A DNA stretch of 64,000 bases from Polytrichum commune (GCA_950295325.1 OX485806.1:45999169-46063168); one strand, 5' to 3'; shown: positions 44,850-58,944, counted from the first letter of the stretch. The notes: generated by a model from the letters alone, not told the origin. A program made the numbers and translations.

Positions 44850-45401
44850 GGCGCAAGTCTCATACTTTCTCTTCATTATTTCATATTCATATTCATATTT
44901 CATATTAACCGCTAGTCACAAAACAATGTAGCATCCACCCGTTCCATTAAAAAGTTGGTGCCTCACACACCTCCTTGTTTCATTAAATCATAAGTATTCA
45001 AGAATACTTAAGTTGCACACCACACAACACACTCCAATTCCTACTACCCACAAGGCTCTCATGCTACTCACTTCCACTTCCTATTATACCTAATTCTAAT
45101 TGATTCACTATTTGGCTAAGCCTCACATGATTTAACACTTAAATTAACCCCACCCAAGTCCAAACTCACTGGCCTAATGTACTCTCACAATCTAAATAAA
45201 CTAACTCAATCTTTTTAAATTTTTACCCTTTACATAACCCCCTTTTTGCATCTACAAGAGTAGCACTAAATTAGTTAAAAATGTGTCAAAACTCTAATGT
45301 TTCCTGCATATTATTACGTTCACATTTCAATAACCTAAACTACCAAGGTCTTTATAAGTTTTAATCTTAAGAACGCATGTGGGCACGATATTGGGCTCAC
45401 A
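44850..45401 (-). mobile_element. L2 5'-end fragment
   Basis: In minus sense starts TGTGAGCCCAATATCG then TGCCCACATG, the L2 start. The sequence then diverges. The other end was not found, so it is truncated or interrupted near 44,850. It contains a CATATT microsatellite (44,881-44,909). Confidence 0.5.
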
Positions 45402-45619
45402 TAGTGCTGACGTCAGCCGTAATTTATGTTTATTTCAACGGAATTGGGCTCCCTTTTCAATAAATGTTTATCCTAATACCCCCTAAACCCACGTTAATAT
45501 GTCCATTTTTTGTCAAAAATTATTCCAAAAATCCCAAATCTCCGCTTTCCGCTCTACGCTGACATACTCACGTTCCCCAATAAACTCACCTACAGAAATC
45601 ACGCATAATACCAAAAGAA

Positions 45620-48600
45620 AGGATTGTGCTATAATTGTCATGAGCCAGGACATTTGGCTAAGGAATGTTTGCGACCAGAGGAAAAATGTCCAAAACAATA
45701 TGCAGCGTTGGTAATGGAGGTGGAACCGTCAATGGTGTCCAAGGGTAAAGAAATAGTTCATGAGTCAGCTGCAGTCTGTGAGGAGCGGGTAGCGAGTGAA
45801 CCTACAGTGCTCCATGTTCAAGGGTCAATTGGTACTCAATCAACTTCTATGTTGATTGATTCAGGGACAACCCATAATTTGCATAAAAGTTGGGATTTCC
45901 AGTCACTTAGACCGAACCTTGTAAGGCTTTCTTACCCAATGGTGAGTCCAACCCGATTGACTGTCGATTGTTGGACGTCCCTGTCATATTGCAAGGAACA
46001 CAAACCATTGCAAATTTTGAAGTTTGGATAGGAAGTCAATACGACGTCATTTTGGGAATGGCGTGGCTCAATGACGTGGACGTATGGATTGCTTGCAAAC
46101 ATGGGGAGGTTCATGGCAAAATTTCCGACGATAAACATTTCACAATCAAAGGTACGAGAACTCTACTTAAAATACCTTTATTTTGTGCTACACAAATGAA
46201 AAGGTGTTTGAAAAAGAAACAAAAAGTCTTTGCAATTGATTATTCGTAAGGTTTCAAATGAGTCGGAATCAAGTTGCAAAGAACCAATAAATGTTGAGGA
46301 TTTTCTTGCAAATTATTAGGGTTATTTTCTTGATGAGTTGCTAGGAATGTCACCTCAAAGAGAGGTGGATCATACTATTGAATTGTTACCTGGTGTGGCA
46401 CCGATAGCTAAGGCATCTTATAGATATTCTTTTAAAAAGAATGTTAAGTTGGAAACTTAATTAAGAGATTTGTTAAAGAATGGTTACATTTGACCTAGCA
46501 AATCTCCGTAGGATGCTCCTGTATTATTTCAAAAGAAAAAAATGGTAGTTTGAGGCTATGTGTGGATTATAGAGGTCTCAATAAGCATTGAAAACAAATA
46601 TCCATTGCCAATATTTATTGAATTGGTGTATCAATTGAGTAGGGCTAAGATGTTTTCAAAAATTGATTTGAAAATTGGATTTAATCAAATAAGAATAAAT
46701 AAAATGGCATTGCAAAAACAACTTTTCGTAGTCGTTTTGGTCACTATAAATATTTGGTAATGCCTTTTGAACTTACCAATGCACCTGCCACATTTATGAA
46801 TTTCATGAATATCATATTCAAAGAATATCCGAGAGTCTTCACCTTTGATTTCATGGATGACATATTAGTATTTTTCAAAAACAAGGAGCAACATAAAGAA
46901 CACGTTGAGAAGGTGTTTGATGTTTTGAGAAGACATAAATTTTATGCTAAAAGAAGCAAGTGTCAATTTTTCCGCACCCAGATTGAATACCTTGGACATG
47001 TGTTGTCTGGCGAAGGTGTGTCAGCTGATCCTAAAAAGATCAAAACGATGGTTAGGTGGCTCATGCCAAAGGATAAAATTGAGGTCAGACGCTTTTTGGG
47101 GTTGGGTACTTACATGTGGAAATATGTAAGGGATTTTGCCAAGATTGCAGCGCCATGACAGATTTGTTGAAAGGAAAATTTGAAAAAATCACTTGGACTC
47201 GTAATTGTCATGAAAGCTTTGTGGCTTTAAAGAAAGCTCTGACAGAAGCCCCAGTCTTTAGGATCATGGATCCCTTGAGAGGCGGGCTAGTCTTATGTAC
47301 AAATGTCAATGATATGGCTATAGGTGTTGTCCTTATGCAAGAAGGCAGGGTGATCGCTTATGAATCTAAACAATGCAGAGTTGAATTATCTTGTTCATGA
47401 GAAAGAGCTATTAGCGATAATTCACGCATTAAAGGTTTGGCGTCATTACTTACTAGGTAGTGAATTTAAGATAGAGACAGATCATCAGTCATTATGATAT
47501 TTGACCAATGAAGCTAATCTAAATCGTAGACAAAGTCGTTAGATAGAATTGATGCAAGAGTTCAATTTTGAGATTCAATACGAGAAAGACAAAGAAAATG
47601 TTGTTGCAGATTCTTTGTCACGTAGACCCTTTTCAAATGCAGTGTCTTTAGTGAAAGACACTATATTTGATAACGTCAAAGGATGTTATAAGGATGATGT
47701 GTTATTCTCTATTCATTTTGAGAGTTTGTCGAAAGAATCTATAACTCAAGAGGAAATTGATAAGTTTTTTGCCTATACTTTAGATGCCGATATTTTATAT
47801 TATAAATCTAGAATTTGTGTTCTTGAGGTGGGAGATTATAGAGAAAATATTATCTATGATTGTCACAATATTCCTATCTCAGGTCATCCAAGGTTTCAGA
47901 AAACATATGCGGCAGGTAAAGAAATATTATTTTTGGCCAGGATTGAAAAAAGATGTGAAAGATCATGTCGAGAGGTGTTTGTTATGTCAAATGAACAAAG
48001 TGGAGCAAGTAAAACATCTAGGGTTGTTGCAGCCATTGTCAGTGCCTAATAGAAAATGAGAGTCTAATTCTATGGATTTTATTGTGGATCTTCCTAGGAC
48101 TCAAAAGGGCTTTGATAGCATTTTTGTGGTCATTGATAGACTAACTAAGGTAGCTCAATTTATACCTACAACTACAACTGTGATAGCTTTGGGAGTAGTT
48201 GAGTTGTTTTTTAAAGAAATATTTGTGAATTATGGGTTGCCGTGAGAAATCATTTGTGACAGAGATAGAAAATTCTTGAGTGAATTTTGGAAATCTTTGT
48301 TCAAATTATGGGGCACCAAGATTAGTATAAGTTCGGCATATCATCCAAAAATGGATGGACAGACTGAGAGAACCAATAGAACTCTTGAAGACATGCTTCG
48401 AATGTATGTTGGTAAAAGACAACAGTCTTGGAATAAGTGGTTGTATTTGATACTATTTGCTTATAATCAACGAGAGCATAGTAGAATAAAAATGAGTCCA
48501 TTTTATGTTTTATATGGTCAAGAATGTAGAACTCCAATCTCCTTAGCAACTCCTAACTCTAAAATTGAAAGTTTAAATCAAGTGATTCAAGAAATGCATG

Positions 48601-49130
48601 GTATATTGGAATGTGCTAAGCAATGTATGCAAGGTGCACAAAAGAGATCTAAATTCTATGCTGATCAAAGTGGTAGTGTAAGAGAATTTGAAGTTGGACA
48701 AAAGGTATTTTTGAAAGTAACACCTAAACTCTCTAGATTAAAACTTGGAAGGTCTAGAAAATTATCCTGCAGATTTTGTGGTCCGTTTCAAATTATTAAG
48801 AGAGTTGGTCAAGTAGCATATGCATTAGACTTACCCAAGGACTGGAAAATTCATAATGTGTTTTATGTAAGTCTGTTAAGAAAATAAGTATCTGACCCCA
48901 ATCATGTACTTCCAGATTTACCTCAAATAGTTCATGAGGGGATGATGTTGGCTGAACCTGAAAGAAATTAATAGGTTAATTTGCAACACCTCAGGAATAG
49001 GTCATTCAGAAGATTTCTTATTAAGTGGAAAGATTATCATGAAGATGACGCATCATGGGAGTTAGAAAATGAGTTTAGGGAAACTTATCCAAATTTTGTC
49101 ATTACGGACAATGACTTAATTTGAGAGCAA
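45620..49130 (+). pseudogene. Ty3-gypsy chromovirus polyprotein remnant
   Basis: In order: gag zinc knuckle CYNCHEPGHLAKEC (C-x2-C-x4-H-x4-C, about 45,626); protease LIDSGTTHN and YDVILGMAWL; reverse transcriptase FSKIDLKIGFNQI, VMPFELTNAPATF and FMDDILVFF; RNase H (WTRNCHESFVALKKAL, VVADSLSRRP); integrase (MDFIVDLPRTQKGFDSIFVV, SSAYHPKMDGQTERTNRTLE); and a chromodomain (FLIKWKDYHEDDASWE) near 49,010-49,060. The chromodomain places it with chromoviruses, whose chromodomain steers integration to heterochromatin. It has TAA, TGA and TAG stops and frame changes and lacks most of gag and the 5' LTR, so it is dead. Confidence 0.92.
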
Positions 49131-49149
49131 AAGAATATAATGGACTAAT

Positions 49150-49440
49150 TGGAAATATATTGTTGAGGATGGAAATAAATTGCAGGGATGAATGTTCAAG
49201 ACTAAGAAGCGTGGATGAATGGAAAATTGAGGGACGAGAAGTTGAATGATTCTTATCTATGGAAAAAAAATGATTTGAACGTATAAATAAGGAGACTTCA
49301 GTCTATGTATAGAAAGACTTAAGACTTCTAAGAATATCTCATAGATACTATGTATAAATATGGCTCGGGAGAATGTGTGTCTAGGTTGGGAGGTGAGTTT
49401 TACTTAATAAATGATTGTTTTTATGCAATATTGGCAAGGT
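49150..49440 (+). mobile_element. Probable 3' LTR piece of the gypsy element
   Basis: Follows the chromodomain stop directly. It contains a TATAAATAAGG box near 49,281 and a second TATAAATATGG near 49,353. With no 5' LTR to compare, the bounds are guesses. L1-type sequence starts at about 49,450. Confidence 0.4.
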
Positions 49441-49451
49441 ACGTTACACTA

Positions 49452-50287
49452 ACCCTCCTACTTTGCATTTAGGACTCACCCCTTAATTGGTAACCAATAC
49501 TTAAATGTGGACTTTCATTCATGAAAGTCCAATCATATGTTGATCATCACTTTGCCGGAGCTATACTATAACAACCCGAACCATATTAGACAACTATGCC
49601 CTCACATTGGGCCAATGCCCATGAAGGCCGTGCCGTTTAACCTTGAGTGGATTTGGCGGCCACATCGCCTCACCCATATAAGCCTCCAGGACTTTTGACA
49701 AGGCATGTACCCCACCGTCAAGAAATATTTTTGTCTCTTTACCAAGAATTGAGGCCAAGTAGATATTTCCCCTTAGCCACTAGGGCTAACAACCCTTAGT
49801 AGCTTTAGATCACCATCACTTCCTTGTATGATCTAAATTGCTAACAGGCGACTGCTTGATTATCATCTATGCTTCATGTTAATGTCAATGGACTCCTCAC
49901 CTGCGTCATTCGAGCAAGTATTAAGGAAGTGATGCCTATTCAAACCTTGGCAGTCCCGGGAGCCACTCCCATGCCACTGAGGAAGCAGGGCGCTGTCCCA
50001 AGACAACGCCCCACTCAAATTGCCATATCTCCTAGCTCACACCTCCTATTGAGGTGTTTTTGAGCATTCTATAGTCTTCACGTCATAAGCTATGCATAGC
50101 TCATGGCCTTACCCTCGTAACTCCTAGTCTCCATGGGTGGGAGGCATTTCCAACGCCCAGGATCCTCACCCATCCTATGATCACCAGGGCCCTCTCACCA
50201 ACGGCATCACAAGTACCGGGTGTCACTCCAGGGTCCCCTTTGTGCCCATGGTGTTTTGAGCATTCCTCATGGAGTGGTGCACAATAC
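49452..50287 (+). mobile_element. LTR, family L1, plus orientation (5' end missing)
   Basis: Matches the L1 solo LTR through ACCCTCCTAC, GTGGACTT...AAGTCCA, CACCCATATAAGCC, GGCAGTCCCGGGAGCCACTC and the final GGGTCCCCTTTGTGCCCATG to GGTGCACAATA. The first ~130 bp are absent. It stands about 25-30 bp from an inverted L1 copy. Confidence 0.75.
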
Positions 50288-50311
50288 TAGGCATTGCGAA
50301 CATCTCCCACT

Positions 50312-51144
50312 TACTTAGACTAAGAGTCACGAGGGTAACATTACAAGCATTGGTTAGCTTATGATGTCCAGGATTTAAAATGTTCAAAAACACTCCAATC
50401 AAAGGTGAGCGCTAGGAGGTATGGCAATTTGAGAGGAGTTTTGCCTAAGGACAATGCCGAACATTCTAAGGGACGACAGTGTCCTAGGAGTGGTGCCCAA
50501 GACTACCAAGTTTAGAACAACCATAACTTTTGTAATACATACCTAAATGGGGCAAGTGAAGAGTCTATTGGCATTTATGCAAAGAGTAGATGTTGATGGA
50601 ATAGTTGCTTGATATAATAAAAGGTAGCACAACAAAGTTATGGAGGTCTGAAGCTATTCGGGGACTTCAGGCCTAGAGGCAAAGTAAAATTGTCTACCTA
50701 ACCCCAAGTTTTATAAGAGGGACTAAAGGTTACTTGATGGTGGGGTAGGGGCCCTGCCCAAAGTCCTAGAGGTTTATACGGGTGAGGCGGCATTGCCGAC
50801 CCACCCCACCCGAAACGGAATGGCACGGCCTCCACAGGTGTTGGTCCAACATGGGGACATAGTTGCCAAGTATGCTACAGGTAGTTGTGATGTTGCTTCG
50901 GCAACGCAATGATCAACTCAAGATTGGACTTCCATGAATGGAAATCCACATCTAACAATTGGCTACATACTAGTGGAAAATGCACAAATGCATGTGTAGG
51001 AGGATTAGTCACCAAGCTATAAGCTTGGAGGTATAAGTAGCTAACCATGCGCGTGTATACAATGTGCAAGATTAACGCTAGAGTTGAAAAATGGTCAAGA
51101 TAAGTTAAGGGGAGCTAGCAAGCCTTAAGTTAAGGGTTGTGACA
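50312..51144 (-). mobile_element. LTR, family L1, minus orientation (3' end missing)
   Basis: Starts within the L1 sequence at GACTAAGAGTCACGAGGGTA and ends AAGGGTTGTGACA at 51,144, the L1 outer end. It faces the copy at 49,452-50,287, so the pair forms a ~0.8-kb inverted repeat. Confidence 0.7.
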
Positions 51145-51149
51145 CCTTG

Positions 51150-52600
51150 CTACTAGGTAAAAATGAATATTTGCCATTTTTTAGCAATTTATGGGACAAT
51201 GCAAGAATGGTGTGGACGAGGCCCAATACGATTTGAGGTTAGAGTTGCGTTTCACACCCATCAACATTCAAAGTCCGAGGTAAGTTCATAACTTTCCCAT
51301 TCCAATGGGGTCCATTGTGAATATCCCCCCTTTGTCCATTTTTTACCATTTGTGGCCCCTAGTGCATATCGGTTGGTCTCTACACTAACTTGCAATATAT
51401 ATTCATCCCCCATACATCATTGAAATACTCGATCCTGCTTTGTATTTTATACAACACATTAGTGAATCTAGATGTGGACCCAATATATTCTTTGGGTGGT
51501 GGAATATAATCTACGTGGGTCTTTGACCATTGGTCATTATTATATGTTTTGTGCATGCTTGGTGTTGTACTTGCATAATTCAGGTTGGTTTTGATTGTCT
51601 TAATTGAACCTTTGGTTGTCATGGAGCTTGTTGGAGTGTGTTGGAACCATTATTGGACATGTACATATGTTAGGGCCTGGTATAAGCATTGGTATCAAGT
51701 AGGGTATCGCAGACCATACCCAAATGGTATAAAAAATGATAGTATAATAGCTCATACCTGTGCATCATGGGCAGGAGATATTTATGAGCATACCAATACC
51801 AAGGAGGAGTTTAGAATGCAATACTAAGACCATTTTTGTGCACATGGTTACGTCATTTCTCCATAGTATTGTTCTTCACTTTCTTAGGGTTGCATTCGAA
51901 GGTTGTAGTTCAACAATTACGGATGGAAGATATTGGCATGCCACTTTAGTTTTGATGTAGAATGGAAAGAAATTTGCTGCATTAGTATTTGAAGATTCAA
52001 GCCGACACTACCTTCATGGTGGTTGTTGAGGTTTGCCACAAACGTGTATCACTTAGTTTAATTCAAGATTTCATGTTATTTTGCCATGGTTGATGGGTGT
52101 GATTTTTGTTTTCTAGTTGTGACCAACACATGTTAACAAGATCCTTGTGTTCATGGCTTGGAAGGTTGCATGAATAAGATGTGATTTGTTTACAAAGATG
52201 AGCTCTAAAATACTAGGGTTCTCCTTTTAGGGTTTTGTACTTAGATTTCAGTAAATATGACAACAACTTTGATTCAATTTGAATGGGGAGGACAAGGTTT
52301 ACCAGGAGGAGAGCCCTCCAACACAGAGCCAAGAACAACATAAGACACACACAACACCATTGCGGATGTTGGAGTTACAAAAGAAGAATTGCATGTTTAA
52401 AGAAGTTCGCAGTTTGACGTGTGCGACTCACTCATCTAAAAAACAACCACAAGTTTTGGATACCTTATCATAGAACATCTTCAGTGTGGGCATTTTTCTT
52501 GTTGCATATGTAAGGAATAAAGGCCGATGTAAAGGTACCACAAACAATGAGGTGTGTTTTGTGCCAACATCATCCACTTCAATTGTGTCTAAAGGGCAAA
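51150..52600. other. No gene recognised
   Basis: Open stretches of 60-80 codons on both strands (for example 51,585-51,827) without motifs. AT-rich and non-repetitive. Confidence 0.4.
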
Positions 52601-52639
52601 ACTCCACTGTCTCGCAACTTACTACTCGTTTGTTAAGTG

Positions 52640-52870
52640 CACATTTAAGACCAATTCAGAGAGCACTGAGCAAAGCAAGGTTAGCAATTGAAGCAAGTAC
52701 AAGGGAACTGTGCAAAGCAAACAGGTTAGCAGCGAGCACAAGGGAACTATGCGGAAAAGACTAAGCAAGCTGATTAGCGGTTTAAGCAAGCAAAAAGGAA
52801 CTAAGCCAACAGGTTAGCAACTGAAGCAAACAAGCAGATTAGCAGTTGAAAGGGAACTGTGTAACAAGGG
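52640..52870. repeat. Degenerate tandem repeats, ~45-60 bp, purine-rich
   Basis: Four to five units built from GCAAACAGGTTAGCAACTGA and AGGGAACTGTGCAA. Spacing varies. No coding sense. Confidence 0.6.
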
Positions 52871-55800
52871 AAAGCAGCTTGCGCAACCAAGGAGAGCAGC
52901 TTCTGTAGCAAGGAGATGGTAGAATAGGCGTTAAAGGAGGCAGCCGGTATGACAGAGGAAAGCAACTGTGCGAGAAAGGGTGCCAGCATGGGCGAGAAAG
53001 AAGTGAGCCGGCGCGGCAGCTTGAGGTGACTGGTGCAATGAGTAGCCACGCGGAAGAAGGAGAGACGTCAGAGCAGAGAACCTCGGCCACGGAATTAGGG
53101 TTAGGACACGGGCTTGGGAGGCTACGCGCGGCCTTAGACCCCTTTACGCGCGGGTTTAGGACCACCAGTAGGAAAGGAAGAAGACCTTAGGATTTTGGCA
53201 AAGGATTAATATTAGGGAGTTATACGGGGTAATTAGGAATGTTAAGATTTGGTCTAAGGACCATTTTCCGAAAGACAATATGAAGTACTACGTGATAATA
53301 GATTTGGTCTAAGGACTATTTTGAAAGGCATTATGAAGTTATTACATAGATAGAATGTAGGATTTTGAAGAAGCATAATTATGATAAGAATTTTAGATTC
53401 TTAAGTTACAAAGGCATTATGGAGACATTAAGGAGAATATAAGACTAGAGCACATTCTACGAGCATGTTCTAAATACCAAGTATCGAAATGAAATCAATC
53501 AAAGATTTGATTTACTATCATGGAGAATATATTGAAATCTTGGTAGTAAGAACATTTAAGTAGTGAAACGGTTATAACCGTTTAGGATAGGAATCATCTA
53601 CATATATCAAAGATAGTTAGTGTAAGACTGTTTTTTGGCTATCGCCTAGCCGAATTAGGCCATTTTCGAAATCTGATGATAATCATCCACCAATTCGACT
53701 GTACCTGGCGTCGGAGAATGACAGTTGGCGGCTATGGGCGTCAAGAAGTGGTTATCGCCTCCAACCGTCTCCTCCTCCTCCGTCGTCATAAGGAGGAGGC
53801 GAGCCAGTAGAAGGCAGGCTATTTTCCCAACGTAGAATTTGACGTAGTCTCCCAGTTAGCAATAGGCTTAGCGACATCAGATTTCTGTGATAGAGTCTGA
53901 GGGCTATTAGCAACTCCGTGATGGAGTAGTAACAGTAGGCACAGAAGAACTGAGTGATTCAGTTGTTGACAAATATACTTTGGAATGTTATGGAAGCAAT
54001 TCTTGGATGAGCAATAGTCGTGTAAGCATGTGTTGTGTATCTTTAGGTCCTAAATAATCATGAGACATCGGTAATAGTCGAGATCAAGGCGAGTTGTCTG
54101 GAGTCGAGTCGAGTCCTTAATGAGGGCAAGAGTTGAGATGTTTAGGTTGCAGTTTGAGTGAGAGAAGTCTGAGGGCAATTACAGGTTGCGAAGAACCTCG
54201 CTAGAGACTGATAGAGAAAGAGAAATGTGATTGAGTCAAGGACTCAGAGAAGGCAAAGCCTATTGAGGCAATAGTCTTTCTGAGGTAAAGACGTAGTCAT
54301 GTGCCGGAAGGGCAATAGGCTGTAAGGTCCGAGAGCGGACACATGAGCAAGTAGTCAATTTTGTGGAAGAATGTCATATTCTTGGCAAATGGCCATGTAG
54401 TAGAGTCTGAAGATGTGAGAGGGTTCAGTCGAATGTGAGCGGACGAAGTTTGAGCAGGCGATAAGCTGCAAGATAATCACTTACCCTGTGAGGGGGAGTG
54501 AAGACGAACAGACGGCAGTAAGGCCATATTCTGAAGCCGTTGGTGAAAAGACATGACCGCTGAAGGGTCTAGACGGAAGTAACTCCATGAGGGAGATGAA
54601 AGGGCAATTGGCCTAAGGAGAAATCTGTGGTGATAAGCAGAGAGGACGCAGCCTAAGCCATAGGGCAATGGGCAGAGAAAAGAAAGTACAGGAGAGGCCT
54701 GAGATGGGCGAGACAGTCGTTGAGAGAGGCTGATGGGCCATAGCCAGTGCAAGGTAGCATGAGAGCTATAGACTTTACCTTATGGTAGTTTTCATGAGAG
54801 AGGATATCGCCTGAGTTAGTTAGCCGCATATCGCCAGCCCGTTGTAAGCAATTAGGCAAAGGTTGACGTAAGCCTGAACTACAAAGTCAGAGAAGAGGCA
54901 GATTTTACCTTGTGAGATAAGACTATTTGCATGCACTTATTTTGGATAATAAAGCTTGTTGATCAAGGGATATAGCCTGATAAATTTATACATATCTAAT
55001 GTATTGACGGAATGGATATTCTTTCAGATGTATCGCCAGGTCTATCGGAAGGTGATGATGGCGGTTACAGTCTTTTGAAGAATTATCAACAGATGGAAGT
55101 AAGTATAATCATAATTAATTTGAATTACATGCAAAACATAATTCATCACAAATAAAGACGAAGATGGTTACTCAAAAGACGTTGTCCTGCCTATGAGTTA
55201 CTTGACAACTTGCCAAGCTTTTGAGCTTCACGACTGAAATAGGTCAAGACATAGAGTGATAGGAACTTACCCCAAAGATAGGACAGAATCACCCACGACT
55301 GTAGAAGCACAAAGGAACCACAAGAGTGGGGAAATGAATGGAGTTAAGAAGGAATAAAGGAAGAAAAACCCTAATATGTTATTAAGATCCTTAATCCAAT
55401 GTGACATTAACCCTTATAGACACTATTTCAGTCTTCCTAGAGACTTTGTTCCCTGGGTTTTGTTGTTTTGAGCCAGAGCAAAAACTTACTACAGTTAGTA
55501 TCTATGAAAATGGGAGTTAACAACCACTCTTAGTATAGATTTTGGATAGGAAGAAAATATTATATAAGGGATGCAATTTTAGGAGATAACACCTCATTTT
55601 CTACACAACGAAGTTATCTTAAATTTGAGTGTCAAGAATCACTTGAAGCTTTTGTAACTCTCCTCTCGAGGAACTTTTGCAATACACTTATCTTTTCTAC
55701 AATATGAGTGATCTCTCTTACCTCTCCCTCTCAATTTGAACTACGAGTCGTCAATGGTACTTTGTAGCTTAAGTGATTGAGCAACCGAGAGTAGAGTAGA

Positions 55801-56220
55801 TTTAGTAGACTCTTTTGAGAAAGAACTCAAAAGGTAGTGTGAGGGTGAGAACAAATCGCTCAACACAATTTGGAGAATCAATGGAACTTTGAGAAAGATT
55901 GATATGAGAAAACAATTATCAATTTATACAACTTGAGTGAAGGAAGCACGATTTTCTCTCAAAGCGGAACTTATCATTGATCTCCTCAAAAGGGAATTAT
56001 AAATATACATGTGATTGTATGTTTGAAGAATTATATGCATGTTATGGATAATTTAAGTGAAACTTCTTAAACGATTACAAACTCCTTCAAAAGAAGAGGA
56101 ACTTATTATCATAAACTACATAATTGACTTACAAGTATTATGCATATTATATTATATAACATATGTTTGAGTATCGAACTTATTTTATGATTAACAAGAA
56201 TGATGAAGACATAAATTGGA
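52871..56220. other. No gene recognised
   Basis: Includes a GC-richer stretch (53,030-53,160), a hairpin at about 53,768-53,806 (CTCCTCCTCC against GGAGGAGG), and 53,900-54,900 with recurring GAGTCTGAGG and GGGCAAT motifs that suggest a non-coding repeat element, boundaries unseen. Confidence 0.35.
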
Positions 56221-56224
56221 ACTA

Positions 56225-56545
56225 CTTTTACTTTCGAGATTCTTTATGAGTTGTTGGATGTCATTATAAGTTGAAAGAGTTGTCTCTCTTGAACAAACAT
56301 TCAAGAGAGTAATGTAAGAATAATGTTCTAATCTTCTCGTCATCAAGAAACACTTTGTAGTAAAAGTGCTTCTTCTCTTAAGATACTTTGTGAGTTGTTG
56401 GATGTCATTAACAATCAAAGAGGAGTTCTTTCTCTTGAATAAACCTCAAGAGAGTTATAATTATTCTTGTCATTAAAACACTTTGAAGTTAAACGTGACA
56501 TTGCAAAACAATCAATGATGTGTTCATGAAATTATAACTACTATA
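56225..56545. repeat. Two direct repeats, ~160 bp
   Basis: Both contain TGAGTTGTTGGATGTCATTA, then TCTCTTGAA with an inverted partner TTCAAGAGAG or CTCAAGAGAG 6-8 bp on, then TTCTCGTCATCAA or TTCTTGTCATTAA and ACACTTTG. The CTCTTGAA...TTCAAGAG part forms a small hairpin. Confidence 0.65.
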
Positions 56546-57469
56546 TATATACATGTCAAGTTACAATATTATAAATAGTAACACTTGAGCTTAAAAAGGA
56601 AGACTCAAGAATATTAAATCTTCTTCATCATTATAATATTACTATCAATTGTGTGATTTATGTTTATGAACTACTAACCTTAAATGATTCATACAACTTA
56701 TTGAACACTATATTATTATCAAAGATATTGTTACACCTCTTGAAGCTTTCTTTAAATCTAATGGTTCTTATTATCAATGATGCCTTACATTGAGAGTAAG
56801 AATTAAGATAATGAGATTGTGTTCACTCCAATAATTATATTCATATCATAAGGAGAAGAGAGGGATTATTAATTCGAGACCGAACATATTAATGAGGCAC
56901 GGTAGTTCTCAAGCGAATATAAATTTACGTGATGTCTCACCGTGAGTCTTCTTGAGCTAAATTGCAAGGGAACGACCCACGGGGTGCATCATCGTTCTAG
57001 GAAAGGTATCCTTAACTACAACCTTGCACATGGATCTACCTCTATAATGAAACATGTGATTAATGAACACGCTGCTCATATAAAGAGATATAAGGAAATT
57101 GTGGCAGCCACTGATGTAGAGGGAAAAAAATAGAAATGCAAGAAAAAGAAACATGTGAACCTTAGTGCCATAACTAAATACTATGGTAGTACTAACCCTT
57201 ATGGGAAAATAGATGTAGCACAACAAAGGTTTTTGGAGGATCTTGTTTTTTATATTGCAAAATGATACATCGCATTATCTGCAGTGGAGAATCCATGGTT
57301 GCGGCGTTTGGTGCTACGACGCGATCCAAAGGTCAAGTTTTCCACATGAAAACAGTTGGTGAAGGAGATCATCCCATCTATCTTGCAAAAGACTATGGAA
57401 CGTATTGTCGCAACCCTTGCTAGCTCCATTAACAATATTGCCAATCTTCATTTAAAGCAAAGGTTACGA

Positions 57470-58352
57470 GCGCCAACCCTTCGCATTCCACCATGCTAAT
57501 GATTAGCTCCTCTTACCCCGGACCTTATAATTCATAGGAGGAGAACCAACCCTCCTACTTTGCTTTCAAGACTCACCCCTTAATCGGTAACCAATTCTTA
57601 AATGTGGACTTCCATCCATGGAAGTCCAATCTTATGTTGATCATCGTATTGCCGGAGCAACACTACAACAACCTGAACCATACTAGGCAACTATGGCCTC
57701 ACATTGGGCCAAAGCCCATGGAGGCCGTGCCGTTCGGCCTCGGGTGGGTGAGGCCACACCACCTCACCCATATAAGCCTCTAGCATTCTAGGCGGGGCCC
57801 CTACCCCACCATCAAGAAACCCTTTGTCACTCTACCAAGAGTTGGGGCCAAGTAGACATTTTCCTTTAGTTGCTGGGCCTAGAAGCCCCCAGCAGCTTTA
57901 GACCATCATAACTTCGTTGTATGATGTTTGATGCTAACAAGCAATCACACCATCTGCATCTACGCTTCACGTAAATGCTGATGGACCCCTCACTTGCCTC
58001 ATTCGGCCAAGTATTGAGGAAGTTAGGCCTATTCAAACCTTGGCAGTCCCGGGAACCACTCCCAGGCCACTGCTGTACCAGGGCACTGTCCCGGGACAGC
58101 GCCCCACTCAAATTGCCATAACTCCTAGCTCACACCTCCGATTGAGGTGTTCTTGAGCTTTATGGAATCACCACGCCATAAGTTACGTATAACTCATGGC
58201 CCTACCCTCGTGCCTCCTAGTCTCCGTGGGTGGGAGGCGTTTCCAACGCCCGGGGCCCTCTCACCAACGGCGCCACAAGTCCCGAGTGTCACTCCGGGGT
58301 CCCCCTTGTGCCCATGGTGTTTCGGGCACTCCTTATAGAGAGGTGCACGACA
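57470..58352 (+). mobile_element. LTR, family L1, inserted in the hAT remnant
   Basis: Close to the solo LTR at 26,197-27,137 in inverse sense: ACCCTCCTACTTTGC, CATCCATGGAAGTCCA, CACCCATATAAGCC, CAGTCCCGGGAACCACTC, final GAGGTGCACGACA. The 5' edge is diverged so no target duplication could be shown. Interrupts the transposase between its zinc-finger part and its catalytic region. Confidence 0.7.
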
Positions 58353-58944
58353 CGTATTGTATTGCCGACATTGGCAAGTTGTGCAATAATTGCAATGACT
58401 TTCGATCTGTAGATGTTGCATATGAGAGTGGACACGTTCTGTTTGGTTGGGAACTTCATAGATAACGATTAGGAACAACGACATACCATTGTGGGTATTT
58501 TTGAAGCATCAAATACTGTAGGAGCAACTTTAGCAATTATTGTGAAGAGGTTTCCTTCGTATTTCCACCTCACAGACAAAGTAATCTTGTATATGAAAGA
58601 TGAAGGTAGTAATTTGAAAACATCGGTGTCAGCTTTAACATCAGTTATCTCTTGCAAGCCTTTGGCTTTGTTGCAACCCAACCCGCGAGTGGGTTTTGGA
58701 CAGATTATGTAAAAGGCATGCCAATATTCTACATACGACACAAAAATTTGTATGGGAATGAAGAAGGTGTCCATTAAAGAGGCTCAAACAAACTTGCAGA
58801 AAACAATTACATGGATTAAAAAATCCGGAAAATAAAGAGTAGAGTGGGATAAAGCATGCGTTGAAGTGAGACTTGACTTTTGAAAGTTAAAGACACTTGT
58901 GAAAACAAGATTCACAAGCAAAGTCGTGTTTTTTCAAGTGGGAA

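Noticed and set aside
53768-53806. Hairpin as a microRNA precursor
   Set aside because: The arms are short simple CTCCTCC/GGAGGAGG runs without a typical plant precursor stem.
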